Assembly: GCA_013042915.1 (NCBI GenBank)
Contig: JABDPF010000007.1
Span: forward strand, 1-64,000
DNA: 64,000 nucleotides
DNA from: Lysobacterales bacterium
Lineage (GTDB): Bacteria > Pseudomonadota > Gammaproteobacteria > Xanthomonadales > SZUA-36
Reading direction: 5' to 3'
Part shown: positions 1 to 8,192 of the stretch, piece by piece
Position numbering within the stretch: position 1 is the stretch's first letter
Layout of the letters: every line of letters starts with the position of its first letter
Position numbers and translations under genes: made by a program
The notes under the pieces: generated by a model
What the model saw: the letters and a program-made list of their open reading frames with translations, nothing else
What the model was told of the DNA's origin: nothing
Database searches by the model: none

Positions 1-2
1 GC

Positions 3-689
3 AAGGGCCAGGCCGTGTTGCGCGACCTCGAAGACCTGGAGCGCGCCTGGCAGAAGCTGGGTGACGCCGAATTGATCCTCGAAGCGTTCGTGCCGTTCGA
101 AGCCGAATGTTCGCTGATCGGTGTGCGCGGGGCGGACGGCGATACCCGCTTCTGGCCGCTTACGGAAAACGTTCACGACCAGGGCATCCTCGCATTAAGC
201 CGGCCGGGCGTTTTTGGTCCGGAACTGCAGGCCGAGGCCGAGAAACGCATGATCGTGCTGATGGAACATTTCGCGTACCGCGGCGTGCTGACCATCGAAT
301 TTTTCCTGCGCGACGGTGAACTCGTGGCCAACGAAATTGCCCCGCGCGTTCACAATTCGGGTCACTGGACCATCGACGGCGCCGCATGCTCACAGTTTGA
401 AAATCACGTTCGGGCGGTCGCGGGAATGCCCCTCGGCCCGACGGGCATGCTGCGTCCTTCACTGATGTTCAACTGGATCGGCGTAATGCCGAACCGGGAT
501 GCCGCGCTGGCCGTGCCCGGCGTGCACTGGCACGACTACGGCAAGGCGCCGAGGCCGGGCCGAAAAATCGGGCACGCGACGCTGACGGCGGACAGCGCGG
601 ACGAAATGATGGAAAACGCGGACCGGTTGGCCGAAGTGGCCGGTGGTCATTTTCCGGACCTGCTCACGAGATTGAAGGGTGGATCCTAG
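3..689 (+). CDS. purK: N5-carboxyaminoimidazole ribonucleotide synthase PurK, 3' part
   Basis: ATP-grasp enzyme of purine synthesis that carboxylates aminoimidazole ribonucleotide using bicarbonate. The 5' end lies outside the window; 228 residues of the C-terminal two thirds remain. Visible ATP-grasp features are the EAFVPFEAECSLI strand and the metal/ATP-binding stretch NEIAPRVHNSGHWTID, which is typical of PurK, followed by the SLMFNWIG segment and the C-terminal HWHDYGK...GRKIGHATL core characteristic of PurK. PurE would be expected just upstream. The gene converges on argD with about 40 bp between stops. Confidence 0.95.
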   Translation, partial: KGQAVLRDLEDLERAWQKLGDAELILEAFVPFEAECSLIGVRGADGDTRFWPLTENVHDQGILALSRPGVFGPELQAEAEKRMIVLMEHFAYRGVLTIEFFLRDGELVANEIAPRVHNSGHWTIDGAACSQFENHVRAVAGMPLGPTGMLRPSLMFNWIGVMPNRDAALAVPGVHWHDYGKAPRPGRKIGHATLTADSADEMMENADRLAEVAGGHFPDLLTRLKGGS

Positions 690-731
690 CCGGGAGACTG
701 CGCCCCGGTCCCGGCGGGTGCACCGCGCGGG

Positions 732-1901
732 TTAATCAATGGTTGCGATGCCGCCGCAGACGGCATCCACGATCAGGTCGGCCTGCTGCTTGTCGATAAT
801 GAGGGGTGGCAGAAGCCGCACCACGCGCTCCTGTGTCACGTTGACCAGCACACGCTGTTCCAGGCAATAATCCATTACGGCCGCCGCGGGGCGATCCAGC
901 TCGATGCCAATCATTAATCCGCGTCCGCGAATTTCTCGTACACGGGGGTCTTCTTCGAGGCGGTCGCGGAATGCCGTCATCATGGCTTGGCCGACATCCG
1001 CAGCGTGCTGCGCGAGCCGGTCTCGCTTCATGATGTCGAGCACGGTGCAGGCAGCGCGCGTGACCAGCGGATTGCCGCCGAAGGTCGAGCCATGGGACCC
1101 GGGCTTCATCAACTTTGCCGCCTCTCCGCTTGCAACGCAGGCGCCGATGGGCAGGCCGTTGGCCAGCGCCTTGGCCGAAGTCAGCACGTCGGGACGGATC
1201 CCGTCGTGCTGGTGCGCGAACCAGCGGCCGCTGCGACACAGGCCACTCTGGATTTCATCGCAGATCAGCAACCAGCCCTGCTCGTCGCAGATCTGCCGCA
1301 ACCGCTGCAGGTATCCCGCCGGCGGGGTATTGACGCCCGCTTCGCCCTGTATCGGCTCCATCAGTAAGGCAACCACCTGCCGATTGTTGGCGGCAATGTC
1401 CTCGATGGCCTCGACATCACCGAAGGCTGCGTGATGGAAGCCGGCCATCAGCGGTTCGAACCCGGCCTGCACCTTGCGGTTGCCGGTGGCCGACAGCGCG
1501 GCCAGCGTGCGGCCGTGGAAACTGTTTTTCATGACGATCACGGCCGGGTTGTCGATACCGCGCCGATGGCCGGCCAGGCGGGCGATTTTCAGCGCGCACT
1601 CGATCGCCTCTGCTCCCGAGTTACCGAAGAACACGCGGTCCATCTGCGTCGCGTCGGCGATTTTGTCGGCCAGGCGCTCTTGCCAGGGGATTCGAACGAG
1701 GTTCGATGTATGCATGAGCGTGGCGGCCTGCTCGCCGATGACGTGGGCGAGTTCCGGGTGTGCGTGGCCCAGCGCACACACGCCCAGGCCGGAGATGGCG
1801 TCCAGGTAGCGCCGGTCCTCGTCGTCCCACAGCCAGGCGCCCTCGCCACGTTCAAACGCCAGCGGCAGCCTGGCGTAGGTGTTCATCACGTGCTGGGTCA
1901 T
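732..1901 (-). CDS. argD: Acetylornithine aminotransferase ArgD
   Basis: PLP-dependent class III aminotransferase (389 aa, normal length) converting N-acetylglutamate semialdehyde to N-acetylornithine in arginine synthesis; it may also serve as succinyldiaminopimelate aminotransferase. Signatures: NSGAEAIECALKIAR (PLP phosphate binding), SFHGRT, ICDEIQSGLCRSGRWFA, and the PLP lysine in LTSAKALANGLPIGA. Starts at ATG, 13 bp after the rnt stop, so the two are probably one transcript. An ornithine or succinylornithine aminotransferase is the main alternative, but the length and the NTYARLPLAF N-terminus fit ArgD. Confidence 0.93.
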   Translation of the reverse strand: MTQHVMNTYARLPLAFERGEGAWLWDDEDRRYLDAISGLGVCALGHAHPELAHVIGEQAATLMHTSNLVRIPWQERLADKIADATQMDRVFFGNSGAEAIECALKIARLAGHRRGIDNPAVIVMKNSFHGRTLAALSATGNRKVQAGFEPLMAGFHHAAFGDVEAIEDIAANNRQVVALLMEPIQGEAGVNTPPAGYLQRLRQICDEQGWLLICDEIQSGLCRSGRWFAHQHDGIRPDVLTSAKALANGLPIGACVASGEAAKLMKPGSHGSTFGGNPLVTRAACTVLDIMKRDRLAQHAADVGQAMMTAFRDRLEEDPRVREIRGRGLMIGIELDRPAAAVMDYCLEQRVLVNVTQERVVRLLPPLIIDKQQADLIVDAVCGGIATID

Positions 1902-1914
1902 GGCGTTACCGAAA

Positions 1915-2520
1915 TCAGAACCCGGTCAGGATTTTCCATCGGTTGACGATGGCGCAGAACAGGTCGGCGGTTTTCTCGGTGTCGTAGATGGCCGAATGGG
2001 CTTCGGACTCGTTCCAGTCGAGCCCCGCTGCCTGCACGGCCCGTGACAATACTGTCTGGCCGAAGGCGAGGCCGCCCAGTGTCGCCGTATCGAAACTGCT
2101 GAACGGGTGGAAGGGGCTGCGCTTGTAGCCGGTGCGGGTGATTGCGGCATTGACGAAAGACAGGTCGAAAAAAGAATTGTGGCCGACCAGGATCGCGCGT
2201 TGGCAACCCGTCGCCCGGACTTCCTGGCGCACCGGCTGAAACAGCTTGCGCAGGGCATCGGGCTCCGGCAGGGCGCCGCGCAGCGGATGGTCGACCTGGA
2301 TGCCGGTGATCTCCAGTGACTTGGGGTCGATGCGGGCGCCTTTGAATGGTTCCACGTTCACGTCGTGCGTTTCCGCGACGAACAGCCGGCCGAAATCATC
2401 CATGCGGATAATGCAGGCGGCCACCTCCAGCAGGGCATCGGTATCGGCGTTGAACCCGCCGGTTTCGACGTCCACCACGACGGGCAAGAATCCCCTGAAT
2501 CGATCGGCAATGCGCGGCAT
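1915..2520 (-). CDS. rnt: Ribonuclease T
   Basis: DnaQ-family (DEDDh) 3'-5' exoribonuclease that trims tRNA CCA ends and the 3' ends of 5S and 23S rRNA. 201 aa from the ATG at 2520. The frame is open much further upstream, but homology begins at MPRIADRFRGFLPVVVDVET. Exo I contains VVDVETGGFNADTDALLEVA (D and E metal ligands), Exo II is GHNSFFDLSF, and Exo III is EAHSAIYDTEKTADLF with the catalytic His and last Asp. FHPFSSFDTATL and FGQTVLS are RNase T-specific. Divergent from the TraB gene with about 40 bp between starts. Confidence 0.95.
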   Translation of the reverse strand: MPRIADRFRGFLPVVVDVETGGFNADTDALLEVAACIIRMDDFGRLFVAETHDVNVEPFKGARIDPKSLEITGIQVDHPLRGALPEPDALRKLFQPVRQEVRATGCQRAILVGHNSFFDLSFVNAAITRTGYKRSPFHPFSSFDTATLGGLAFGQTVLSRAVQAAGLDWNESEAHSAIYDTEKTADLFCAIVNRWKILTGF

Positions 2521-2559
2521 AATGGACCCCAATAGGCAAGCCGTGGAGGATAAGGGATT

Positions 2560-3489
2560 GTGATTCAAATTGCCAAGAAATCGCGGGAAAGGCGCCGGCA
2601 GCGCCGCGTCTTTTCGCAGGGCCTGCTGGTTGCGTTGTCTTTGTTTGTCCTCTGCGGCAGCCTTCCGGCCGACGATACGGCGCTGTACTGGTCGATCTCC
2701 CGCAACGGGGAACCGGTGGGCCGACTGCTCGGCACGATCCACAGCGAGGACCCGCGGGTGCTGGATTTCCCGGACCCCTTCGTCGAAGAGCTCACTTCGC
2801 ACCGGGTGTTCGCGATGGAAATGGTTCCCAACTTGCCTACGCTGGCCCGGCTTACCGATTACATGCATTACCAGGACGGTTCCCTGCTGGCAGAGGTCGT
2901 TGGGATGGAGCGCTTTGAGCGCCTGCAGCACGCGCTTTCCAGCTATAGCATGCCACCTGGCTGGGTGGACGGCATGAAGGTCTGGGCAGCGGTGCTGACC
3001 CTCAGCGTGCCGCCGTCGAAGTCGGGCTTTTTCATGGACCTGTCGCTGTCGCTGCGAGCCGCCGGTGCGGGCCTGCAGGTGATTGGCCTGGAAACCCTCG
3101 AACAGCAACTCGCGTTTCTCGAGGAAATGCCTCTCGGGCAGCAATTGGAGCTTCTCGACCACGCGTTGGTCGAGCACGAACGGGTGGAGGCTGTGCACGT
3201 GCAGCTGGTCGACAGTTACCTGCAGGGAGACCTCGTAAAGCTCGAAGCGCTGTCAAACGAGCAGATGACGGAGTTGTCGAACGAGGCCCGGGAGTACTTC
3301 CTTCGAGAAGGCATCGATGAACGAAACCGGCGAATGTTGGAATCGATGGCTCCGGAACTGGCGCAGGGTGGTGTTTTTGTCGCGGTAGGCGCCCTGCACC
3401 TGCCGGGCGAGAACGGCCTGGTCAGCTTGCTGCGTGCAGGCGGATACGATCTCGAGCCGCTGCCGATGCCGTTTTCAACGCCGGAATAA
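2560..3489 (+). CDS. TraB/GumN family protein
   Basis: 309-residue protein of the TraB/GumN family (ChaN/Tiki-related haem-binding or protease-like fold; bacterial function unsettled). Family hallmarks are LLGTIHSEDPRVL near residue 55, the E-rich FAMEM strand, and the C-terminal GVFVAVGALHLPGENGLVSLLRAGGY, the two GX2H-type motifs expected to bind a metal. A hydrophobic N-terminal stretch (about residues 20-37) suggests export or a membrane anchor. The GTG start is preceded by GGAGGA at 2545-2550. Its 3' end overlaps the convergent DoxX gene by 15 bp. Confidence 0.8.
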   Translation: MIQIAKKSRERRRQRRVFSQGLLVALSLFVLCGSLPADDTALYWSISRNGEPVGRLLGTIHSEDPRVLDFPDPFVEELTSHRVFAMEMVPNLPTLARLTDYMHYQDGSLLAEVVGMERFERLQHALSSYSMPPGWVDGMKVWAAVLTLSVPPSKSGFFMDLSLSLRAAGAGLQVIGLETLEQQLAFLEEMPLGQQLELLDHALVEHERVEAVHVQLVDSYLQGDLVKLEALSNEQMTELSNEAREYFLREGIDERNRRMLESMAPELAQGGVFVAVGALHLPGENGLVSLLRAGGYDLEPLPMPFSTPE

Positions 3490-4134
3490 CGGCGTCAGCC
3501 CCACCAGCAGCGCGATCACGAAAAAGCCGATACCCCAGGCCGGTTCGACGAACACGGTCGTGACGCCGAGCACCGCGAACATCAGGGCCGCGGCGATGCC
3601 GTCGCCGAAGCGGTCGGTGACGCAGGCGTCGCGGCCGGTCAATTTCAGAAGGCCGTGGTCCAGGCTGATTTTTCCACCGCCGTGGAATACCAGCGGCAGC
3701 AGCATGCCGGCGAACAGCAGCGGCAGTTTGAAATTGCCCGAGCCGTCGGCGGTGATCACGTAGCCGGACCACAGCTCGGCTAGCGAACCCCATTGACCGG
3801 GCCAGTGCACCGCGGCCGTGGCCACGCCGGTGATGACCAGCAGGGAAACCGCCGCGAAGCGCGTGAAAAGGCCAAGCAGTAACAGCATCGCGAACACCAT
3901 TTCGCCCCAGGTGGCCGCCAGCCAATTGAGGTCGGGGCCCAAGGCGCTGATGGGCCAGGGAAAACCTTTTTGCCAGTCTGCCCAGGGGATGTCGCCGAAC
4001 CAGTTCTGGCCCCGGAACTTGCCGTAACCCGCTTCCCAGAACTCCCAGAAAAGCAGGGCACGAAGTGCCAGCGGCCAGAGGTAATCGCCGGCGACGCGAA
4101 GTCGGGCGGTCAGGTTGTCGTATGCGTTGTACAT
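3475..4134 (-). CDS. hvfD: DoxX family membrane protein (HvfD-like)
   Basis: 219-aa integral membrane protein of the DoxX family, with about four hydrophobic segments: ALRALLFWEFWEAG, MVFAMLLLLGLFTRFAAVSLLVITG, LPLLFAGMLLPLVFHGG and ALMFAVLGVTTVFVEPAWGIGFFVIALLVGL. It is the last gene of the hvfABCD-type operon; its ATG overlaps the hvfC stop by one base (TGATG). In Haemophilus Hvf and related bufferin loci a DoxX protein accompanies the modification enzymes, probably serving redox or membrane functions; its exact role is unproven. The long insertion GYGKFRGQNWFGDIPWADWQKGFPW is shared by this subgroup. Confidence 0.85.
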   Translation of the reverse strand: MYNAYDNLTARLRVAGDYLWPLALRALLFWEFWEAGYGKFRGQNWFGDIPWADWQKGFPWPISALGPDLNWLAATWGEMVFAMLLLLGLFTRFAAVSLLVITGVATAAVHWPGQWGSLAELWSGYVITADGSGNFKLPLLFAGMLLPLVFHGGGKISLDHGLLKLTGRDACVTDRFGDGIAAALMFAVLGVTTVFVEPAWGIGFFVIALLVGLTPLFRR

Positions 4135-4892
4135 CAGCAGGTCCTCCGTGTGCCGAGAAGGATGTCCTTGTGGCGGAAATCTTCGAGCAGGCCGGCACCG
4201 GCGGTGACGACGCGCTGCGGATCGGGGTGTTGGAGGGTCCGCGCCACTTCTTCGAGCAATTCCTGCCCACTCGCTCCGGGTTGTTGCCCGATGCGCTCCA
4301 GCAGGTGCCGGGAAACGTCATTCAGCTGTATGAAGCCGATGTCGTCGGACGCGTTGCGGTAAACCAATAGATGGGTGGCCCGGTCCGGCGGCGAGGCTGG
4401 TTGGAAATCCGGACCGATGCGGTGAACCGGGAAGCGGTATCCCAGCAAGTGCACCAGGGGACTCAAAACGGGTATCCCCTGCAGAAGATTGCCTTCGGAA
4501 TCGACAGATTCGTCTTCCAAATCGCGCTCGTCGAGCTCGAGCGCGATTTCGACCCATTCGTAGTGGGCCAGCTCCAGCAGGAACGGAGGGTCGTCTTCCC
4601 GGGCGCCCCGTTCGTCTTGCAGATAGCGCAGAAACTCCCGGGCGATTTCCGGAAACAGCGGCGTTCGACTGAGGTGTTCCGAATAAAATTCGCGGATCAG
4701 CTGACGCCAGCGCGTCTTGCCATAGATTTTTCGCAGAACCGGAAAATTGCCGGCAAGCAGGCTCTGCATGTTGTTGAAGAAGAGGTCGCGGTAGATTTTC
4801 ATCCGCCGATCTTCGACACCTTCGGGCGCAGGCTGGCCCTGTGGGTCGCGAATATGCGCGGTGAACGCGCGCTGGACGCGCTCGCGGTTCAT
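4134..4892 (-). CDS. hvfC: DUF2063 protein, HvfC-like partner of the DUF692 enzyme
   Basis: 252 aa with the DUF2063 N-terminal domain (FTAHIRDP....[25 protein letters not shown]....W..LIREF, residues about 9-75). In MbnC, HvfC and BufC proteins this domain recruits precursor peptide to the DUF692 iron enzyme. The C-terminal half ([18 protein letters not shown], then LLVYRN...IGFIQLND) also fits the family. Starts at ATG with a 4-bp ATGA overlap with hvfB, implying translational coupling and a heterodimer. The old label 'putative DNA-binding' is not supported by this context. Confidence 0.88.
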   Translation of the reverse strand: MNRERVQRAFTAHIRDPQGQPAPEGVEDRRMKIYRDLFFNNMQSLLAGNFPVLRKIYGKTRWRQLIREFYSEHLSRTPLFPEIAREFLRYLQDERGAREDDPPFLLELAHYEWVEIALELDERDLEDESVDSEGNLLQGIPVLSPLVHLLGYRFPVHRIGPDFQPASPPDRATHLLVYRNASDDIGFIQLNDVSRHLLERIGQQPGASGQELLEEVARTLQHPDPQRVVTAGAGLLEDFRHKDILLGTRRTC

Positions 4893-5737
4893 GCCTGCCT
4901 GGCGGTGGCCGACCGGTGCCGCTGCTGCATTTGGCTGATTCGGCGAACTTCGTCGAACAGCTCATCGATCGGGGGCAGGTTGAAGTCGCGCTCGAGCAGG
5001 ACGGGAAAGTCGCCGAAATGGTCGAACGCGCGCTCAAGGATGGACCAGACATCGGGTATCACGGCGGCGCCGTGCGTGTCGACGATCAGATCCTCGGCCT
5101 CGTTGTGGTGGCCGGCAATGTGTCCGTAGGCGATGCGGTTTCCGGGCAGTCCGCACAGAAATTCATCGACATCGTAGCGGTGGTTGACGCTGTTGACGTA
5201 GATGTTGTTGACGTCCAGCAGCAGATCGCAATCCGCCTCGGCCAGCACCGCGTTCACGAACTCGAGCTCGGTCATCTCGGCGCCGGGTGCCGCGTAATAG
5301 GACACGTTTTCCAGCGCGATGCGGCGCTCGAGCATGTCCTGGACCTGCATCACCCTGCCGGCTACGTAATGCACCGCCTCCTCGGTGAAAGGTATGGGCA
5401 TCAGGTCGTACAAGTGGCCCTCGTCCGAGCAATAGCTCAGGTGCTCGCTGTAGCAACGCACCCGGTGCTCGTCGAGAAACCGGCGCAACTTGCGCAGGAA
5501 CGTCTCGTCCAGCGGGGTCGGGCCGCCGATTGACAGCGACAAGCCATGGCAGACCAGCGGGTAATCCTCGACGACGTCTCGGAATTGGCGCCCCGGCCGG
5601 CCGCCGACCCCGATCCAGTTTTCGGGGGCGACTTCGAGAAAGTCGACTGGGCCGGGTCCGTGTTGGCGAAGCGGGCCCATCAGGGCCCGCCTCAATCCCA
5701 ATCCGGCGCCTTCCACCTTGTAGGACTTCGTGTGCAT
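4889..5737 (-). CDS. hvfB: DUF692 multinuclear iron enzyme (HvfB/BufB/MbnB family)
   Basis: TIM-barrel iron oxygenase of the DUF692 family, predicted to convert Cys residues of the HvfA peptide into oxazolone/thioamide or related copper-binding groups. Conserved family segments with probable iron ligands are [61 protein letters not shown] and [10 protein letters not shown] chose the ATG at 5737 (282 aa), where family homology begins ([19 protein letters not shown]); a GTG at 5791 would overlap hvfA. No strong Shine-Dalgarno is seen for the ATG, so the start is provisional. Confidence 0.92.
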   Translation of the reverse strand: MHTKSYKVEGAGLGLRRALMGPLRQHGPGPVDFLEVAPENWIGVGGRPGRQFRDVVEDYPLVCHGLSLSIGGPTPLDETFLRKLRRFLDEHRVRCYSEHLSYCSDEGHLYDLMPIPFTEEAVHYVAGRVMQVQDMLERRIALENVSYYAAPGAEMTELEFVNAVLAEADCDLLLDVNNIYVNSVNHRYDVDEFLCGLPGNRIAYGHIAGHHNEAEDLIVDTHGAAVIPDVWSILERAFDHFGDFPVLLERDFNLPPIDELFDEVRRISQMQQRHRSATARQA

Positions 5738-5765
5738 ATCGGTGTGCGATCGCGCCCGGGTCAGA

Positions 5766-6098
5766 TCAACCCTCGTTGTCGTCCTTGGCACCGCACTTGC
5801 CCTCGGCGTGCTTGGCGGCCTTGTCCTTCATCTCGGCGCCGCATTTGCCTTCGCCACACTTGCCCTCGGCGTGCTTGGCAGCCTTGTCCTTCATCTCGGC
5901 GCCGCACTTGCCTTCACCACACTTGCCCTCGGCCTTCTTGGACTTGTGATGGTCGGCGACCATGTAGCCGGCGTCGAGCTCGGTGGCTTCGAACGGATCA
6001 TCGGCTGCCAGGACCGATGAGGAGCCGATCATGGACGTGACGAATGCAGCGCCAACGGCGGCAGCAACAGGCTTGTTGATCATTGATTTCTGTGACAT
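5766..6098 (-). CDS. hvfA: HvfA-type Cys-rich RiPP precursor with five EGKCG motifs
   Basis: 110-aa exported peptide. Residues 1-31 form a signal sequence (MSQK, a hydrophobic core [13 protein letters not shown], then SSSVLAA). The mature part begins acidic ([19 protein letters not shown]) and ends in a Lys/Gly/Cys-rich region with EGKCG at 57-61, 62-66, 78-82, 83-87 and 99-103; these are its only cysteines. In Haemophilus HvfA, EGKCG cysteines are modified by HvfBC and bind copper; a similar role is inferred here. The ATG at 6098 has GGAGAA 8 nt upstream; the longer TTG start is rejected. The leader holds a GGCCC-N3-GGGCC repeat (6126-6138) but no clear sigma-70 promoter. Confidence 0.9.
   Translation of the reverse strand: MSQKSMINKPVAAAVGAAFVTSMIGSSSVLAADDPFEATELDAGYMVADHHKSKKAEGKCGEGKCGAEMKDKAAKHAEGKCGEGKCGAEMKDKAAKHAEGKCGAKDDNEG
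5797..5922 (-). repeat. Two tandem 63-bp units coding the EGKCG array in hvfA
   Basis: Units 5797-5859 and 5860-5922 differ at only about three positions, and a third partial unit starts at 5923. Each unit encodes 21 residues with two EGKCG motifs joined by [11 protein letters not shown]. The near-identity at DNA level, including third codon positions, points to recent duplication or slippage, so array length may vary between strains. Confidence 0.93.
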
Positions 6099-6220
6099 GT
6101 AAAGATTCTCCAATTGTGTATGTGTGGCCCCCAGGGCCTTGGCTCGTCAAGAGGGATTGTCGACCCCAAGCCTTATTTTGGCGGGGTTCGGATCAGGAGA
6201 CCGGGCTTCGCCGGCGATTA

Positions 6221-6856
6221 TTACAATACGGTTTTGTTGCGAAAGGTGCAAAGGTCGCGAAGGATGCACTCGGGACAATTCGGTTTTCGAGCCTTGCAGA
6301 CGTACCGTCCGTGCAGGATCAACCAATGATGCGCGTCTTTGAGATAGTCCTTCGGAACGGCCTTGAGAAGCTTTTTCTCGACCTGCAGCGGCGTCTTTCC
6401 CGAAGCCAGCCCGGTACGGTTCGATACCCGGAAAATGTGGGTGTCGACCGCGATCGTGGGTTGGCCGAAGGCGGTGTTCAGTACCACGTTCGCAGTCTTG
6501 CGCCCCACTCCGGGCAGGGCTTCCAACGCGGCCCGTTCGGACGGCACCTTCCCATCGTGCTGCTCGATCAGTATTCGGCAGGTCTTGATGATGTTTCCCG
6601 CCTTGGCATTGAACAGCCCGATGGTCCGGATGTAGTGCTTCAACCCATTCTCGCCCAGCTCCAGGATGGCCTGTGGGGTGTTGGCCGCGGGAAAGAGGCG
6701 GGCCGTGGCCTTGTTTACACCCACGTCCGTGGCCTGGGCGGACAGGATGACCGCCACGAGCAGCTCAAACGGGGTCTGGTACTCGAGCTCCGTCGTGGGT
6801 TCGGGCGTTACCGATTTGAGGCGCTCGAAGAATTCCACGCGGTCGGCGGCTTTCAT
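6221..6856 (-). CDS. nth: Endonuclease III
   Basis: DNA glycosylase/AP lyase that removes oxidised pyrimidines. 211 aa, the usual length. Shows the helix-hairpin-helix LPGVGRKTANVVL with its catalytic Lys, the catalytic Asp in VDTHIFRVSNR, and the C-terminal 4Fe-4S loop C-X6-C-X2-C-X5-C (CKARKPNCPECILRDLC). Overlaps rnfE by 4 bp as last gene of the rnf operon, the same order as E. coli rsxABCDGE-nth. Confidence 0.97.
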   Translation of the reverse strand: MKAADRVEFFERLKSVTPEPTTELEYQTPFELLVAVILSAQATDVGVNKATARLFPAANTPQAILELGENGLKHYIRTIGLFNAKAGNIIKTCRILIEQHDGKVPSERAALEALPGVGRKTANVVLNTAFGQPTIAVDTHIFRVSNRTGLASGKTPLQVEKKLLKAVPKDYLKDAHHWLILHGRYVCKARKPNCPECILRDLCTFRNKTVL

Positions 6857-7533
6857 GTGCCGGCCTCGGAAGCCTCGCTCGCGACCCGAGTCGTGGTGCC
6901 ACGCGGCTTGCGGTTATCCAGCCAGCTGCGGGCGGCGATCAGGAGACCCAGGCCGATGAAGGCGCCGGGGGGCAGCATGGCCAAAAGGAATCCCGGGTGA
7001 TCGGGCAGCAGCGTCACCTCCAGGTGGCGCCCCGTCTCGCCGAACATCAGCTGCGCCTGGGCGAACAACGTACCCTGCCCGATGATCTCGCGCATCGCGC
7101 CCAGCAACACGAGCGCGAGACAAAAACCCAGCCCGGTCGCGAGACCGTCGATTGCGGCCGCCAGTGGCGGGTTACGCGACGCGAACGCCTCGGCGCGCCC
7201 GATGATCGCGCAGTTGGTGACGATGAGAGGTATGAATATTCCGAGTACCCGGTACAGGTCGTGGAACCAGGCTTGCATCAGCAGCTGAATGACCGTTACG
7301 ACCGAGGCGATGATCAGCACGTAAGCGGGTATTCGAATCTCCGGCCGGAGCACGCCGCGGATCAGTGAAACGGCCAGGTTGGAGAACACCAGTGTCAGGG
7401 TCGTGGCGAGACCCAGCCCGATCGCATTGACCACGGTCCCGGTGACCGCGAGCAGGGGGCACAGGCCCAGCAGCACCACCAGGCCGGTATTCTGCTGCCA
7501 CACTCCGTCGCTGAAGATTTTGCGGTAGTTCAT
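6853..7533 (-). CDS. rnfE: Rnf/Rsx electron transport complex subunit E
   Basis: Integral inner-membrane subunit (226 aa) of the Rnf complex, which couples electron transfer between ferredoxin and NAD to ion movement, or in aerobes keeps SoxR reduced. Typical RnfE/NqrD sequence: NTGLVVLLGLCPLLAVTGTVVNAIGLGLATT, IRIPAYVLIIASVVTVIQLLMQA, YRVLGIFIPLIVTNCAIIGRAEAFASRN. Six membrane segments are visible. Starts inside the rnfG stop (4-bp overlap) and runs into nth. Confidence 0.96.
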   Translation of the reverse strand: MNYRKIFSDGVWQQNTGLVVLLGLCPLLAVTGTVVNAIGLGLATTLTLVFSNLAVSLIRGVLRPEIRIPAYVLIIASVVTVIQLLMQAWFHDLYRVLGIFIPLIVTNCAIIGRAEAFASRNPPLAAAIDGLATGLGFCLALVLLGAMREIIGQGTLFAQAQLMFGETGRHLEVTLLPDHPGFLLAMLPPGAFIGLGLLIAARSWLDNRKPRGTTTRVASEASEAGT

Positions 7534-8192
7534 GGTTCGCGCACCGTGTCGTCGGTCGGCGTGGTCGCGGCTTGCTGGAATACGCGTTCACGGTTGAGTC
7601 GATAGTATTCCAGCGCGGAACGCACGGCGTCCACCACGGCGCGTGGCGTGATGGTGGCGCCGGTGAACTGGTCGAATTGCCCACCGTCGCGCTTGACGGC
7701 CCATCCCCCCGGCCCGGGATCGCGCAGCGAGGTGCCGTTGAATCCCAGCACCCAGTCGCTTTTTTCAACCTCTATGGCGTCACCGAGCCCCGGTGTTTCG
7801 CGGTGCGAGACGACGCGCACGCCGGCAAGGGTGCCGTCGTACCGGGTGCCCGCAAGCAGGTGGATATTGCCGCTGTACCCATCGACCGCTTTGAATCGGA
7901 AGATCACGGCCACCGGCCGTGCATCCCGCCGCGCCCGGTAGGCGGTAACGACCTGGCCTCGGGGAAAATAGGCCTCGTCCTGCAGCTCGATCGTGTCGTG
8001 GAGCAGATCGTTGTCGTACTCGGAGGCGGGCAGTATCTGGCCGAGTTGCCGCTCCACGACGCGGCGCTCCTGGGCCTCGATCCGCTCGGCCGTCAACTGG
8101 TGCACGGCGGCCAGCAGCGCGGTGCCGAGCACGGCAACCAACCCCAGCGCCGCGGCGCTTTTGAACACCATGCGACCGCTATCGCCGTTCAT
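7530..8192 (-). CDS. rnfG: Rnf/Rsx electron transport complex subunit G
   Basis: 220-aa subunit with one N-terminal membrane anchor (AAALGLVAVLGTALLAAVHQLTAERI) and a periplasmic FMN-binding domain. FMN is expected to be attached to the Thr in the motif D-x-F-T-G-A-T (FDQFTGATITPRAVVDAV). HRETPGLGDAIE is the other family signature. Overlaps rnfD by 14 bp and rnfE by 3-4 bp, indicating a translationally coupled membrane-complex operon. Confidence 0.95.
   Translation of the reverse strand: MNGDSGRMVFKSAAALGLVAVLGTALLAAVHQLTAERIEAQERRVVERQLGQILPASEYDNDLLHDTIELQDEAYFPRGQVVTAYRARRDARPVAVIFRFKAVDGYSGNIHLLAGTRYDGTLAGVRVVSHRETPGLGDAIEVEKSDWVLGFNGTSLRDPGPGGWAVKRDGGQFDQFTGATITPRAVVDAVRSALEYYRLNRERVFQQAATTPTDDTVREP

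Noticed and set aside
2521-3198. Long N-terminal extension of the RNase T frame
   Set aside because: The frame is open on the minus strand, but RNase T homology starts at 2520 and the extension is antisense to the TraB/GumN gene.
5797-5940. Possible CRISPR-like direct repeats
   Set aside because: Units are contiguous without spacers and are in-frame coding repeats of hvfA.
5730-6020. Hydrophobic repetitive plus-strand ORF opposite hvfA
   Set aside because: It is the complement of the EGKCG repeats, which reads as Leu/Ala/Gly runs; no ribosome site or context supports it.
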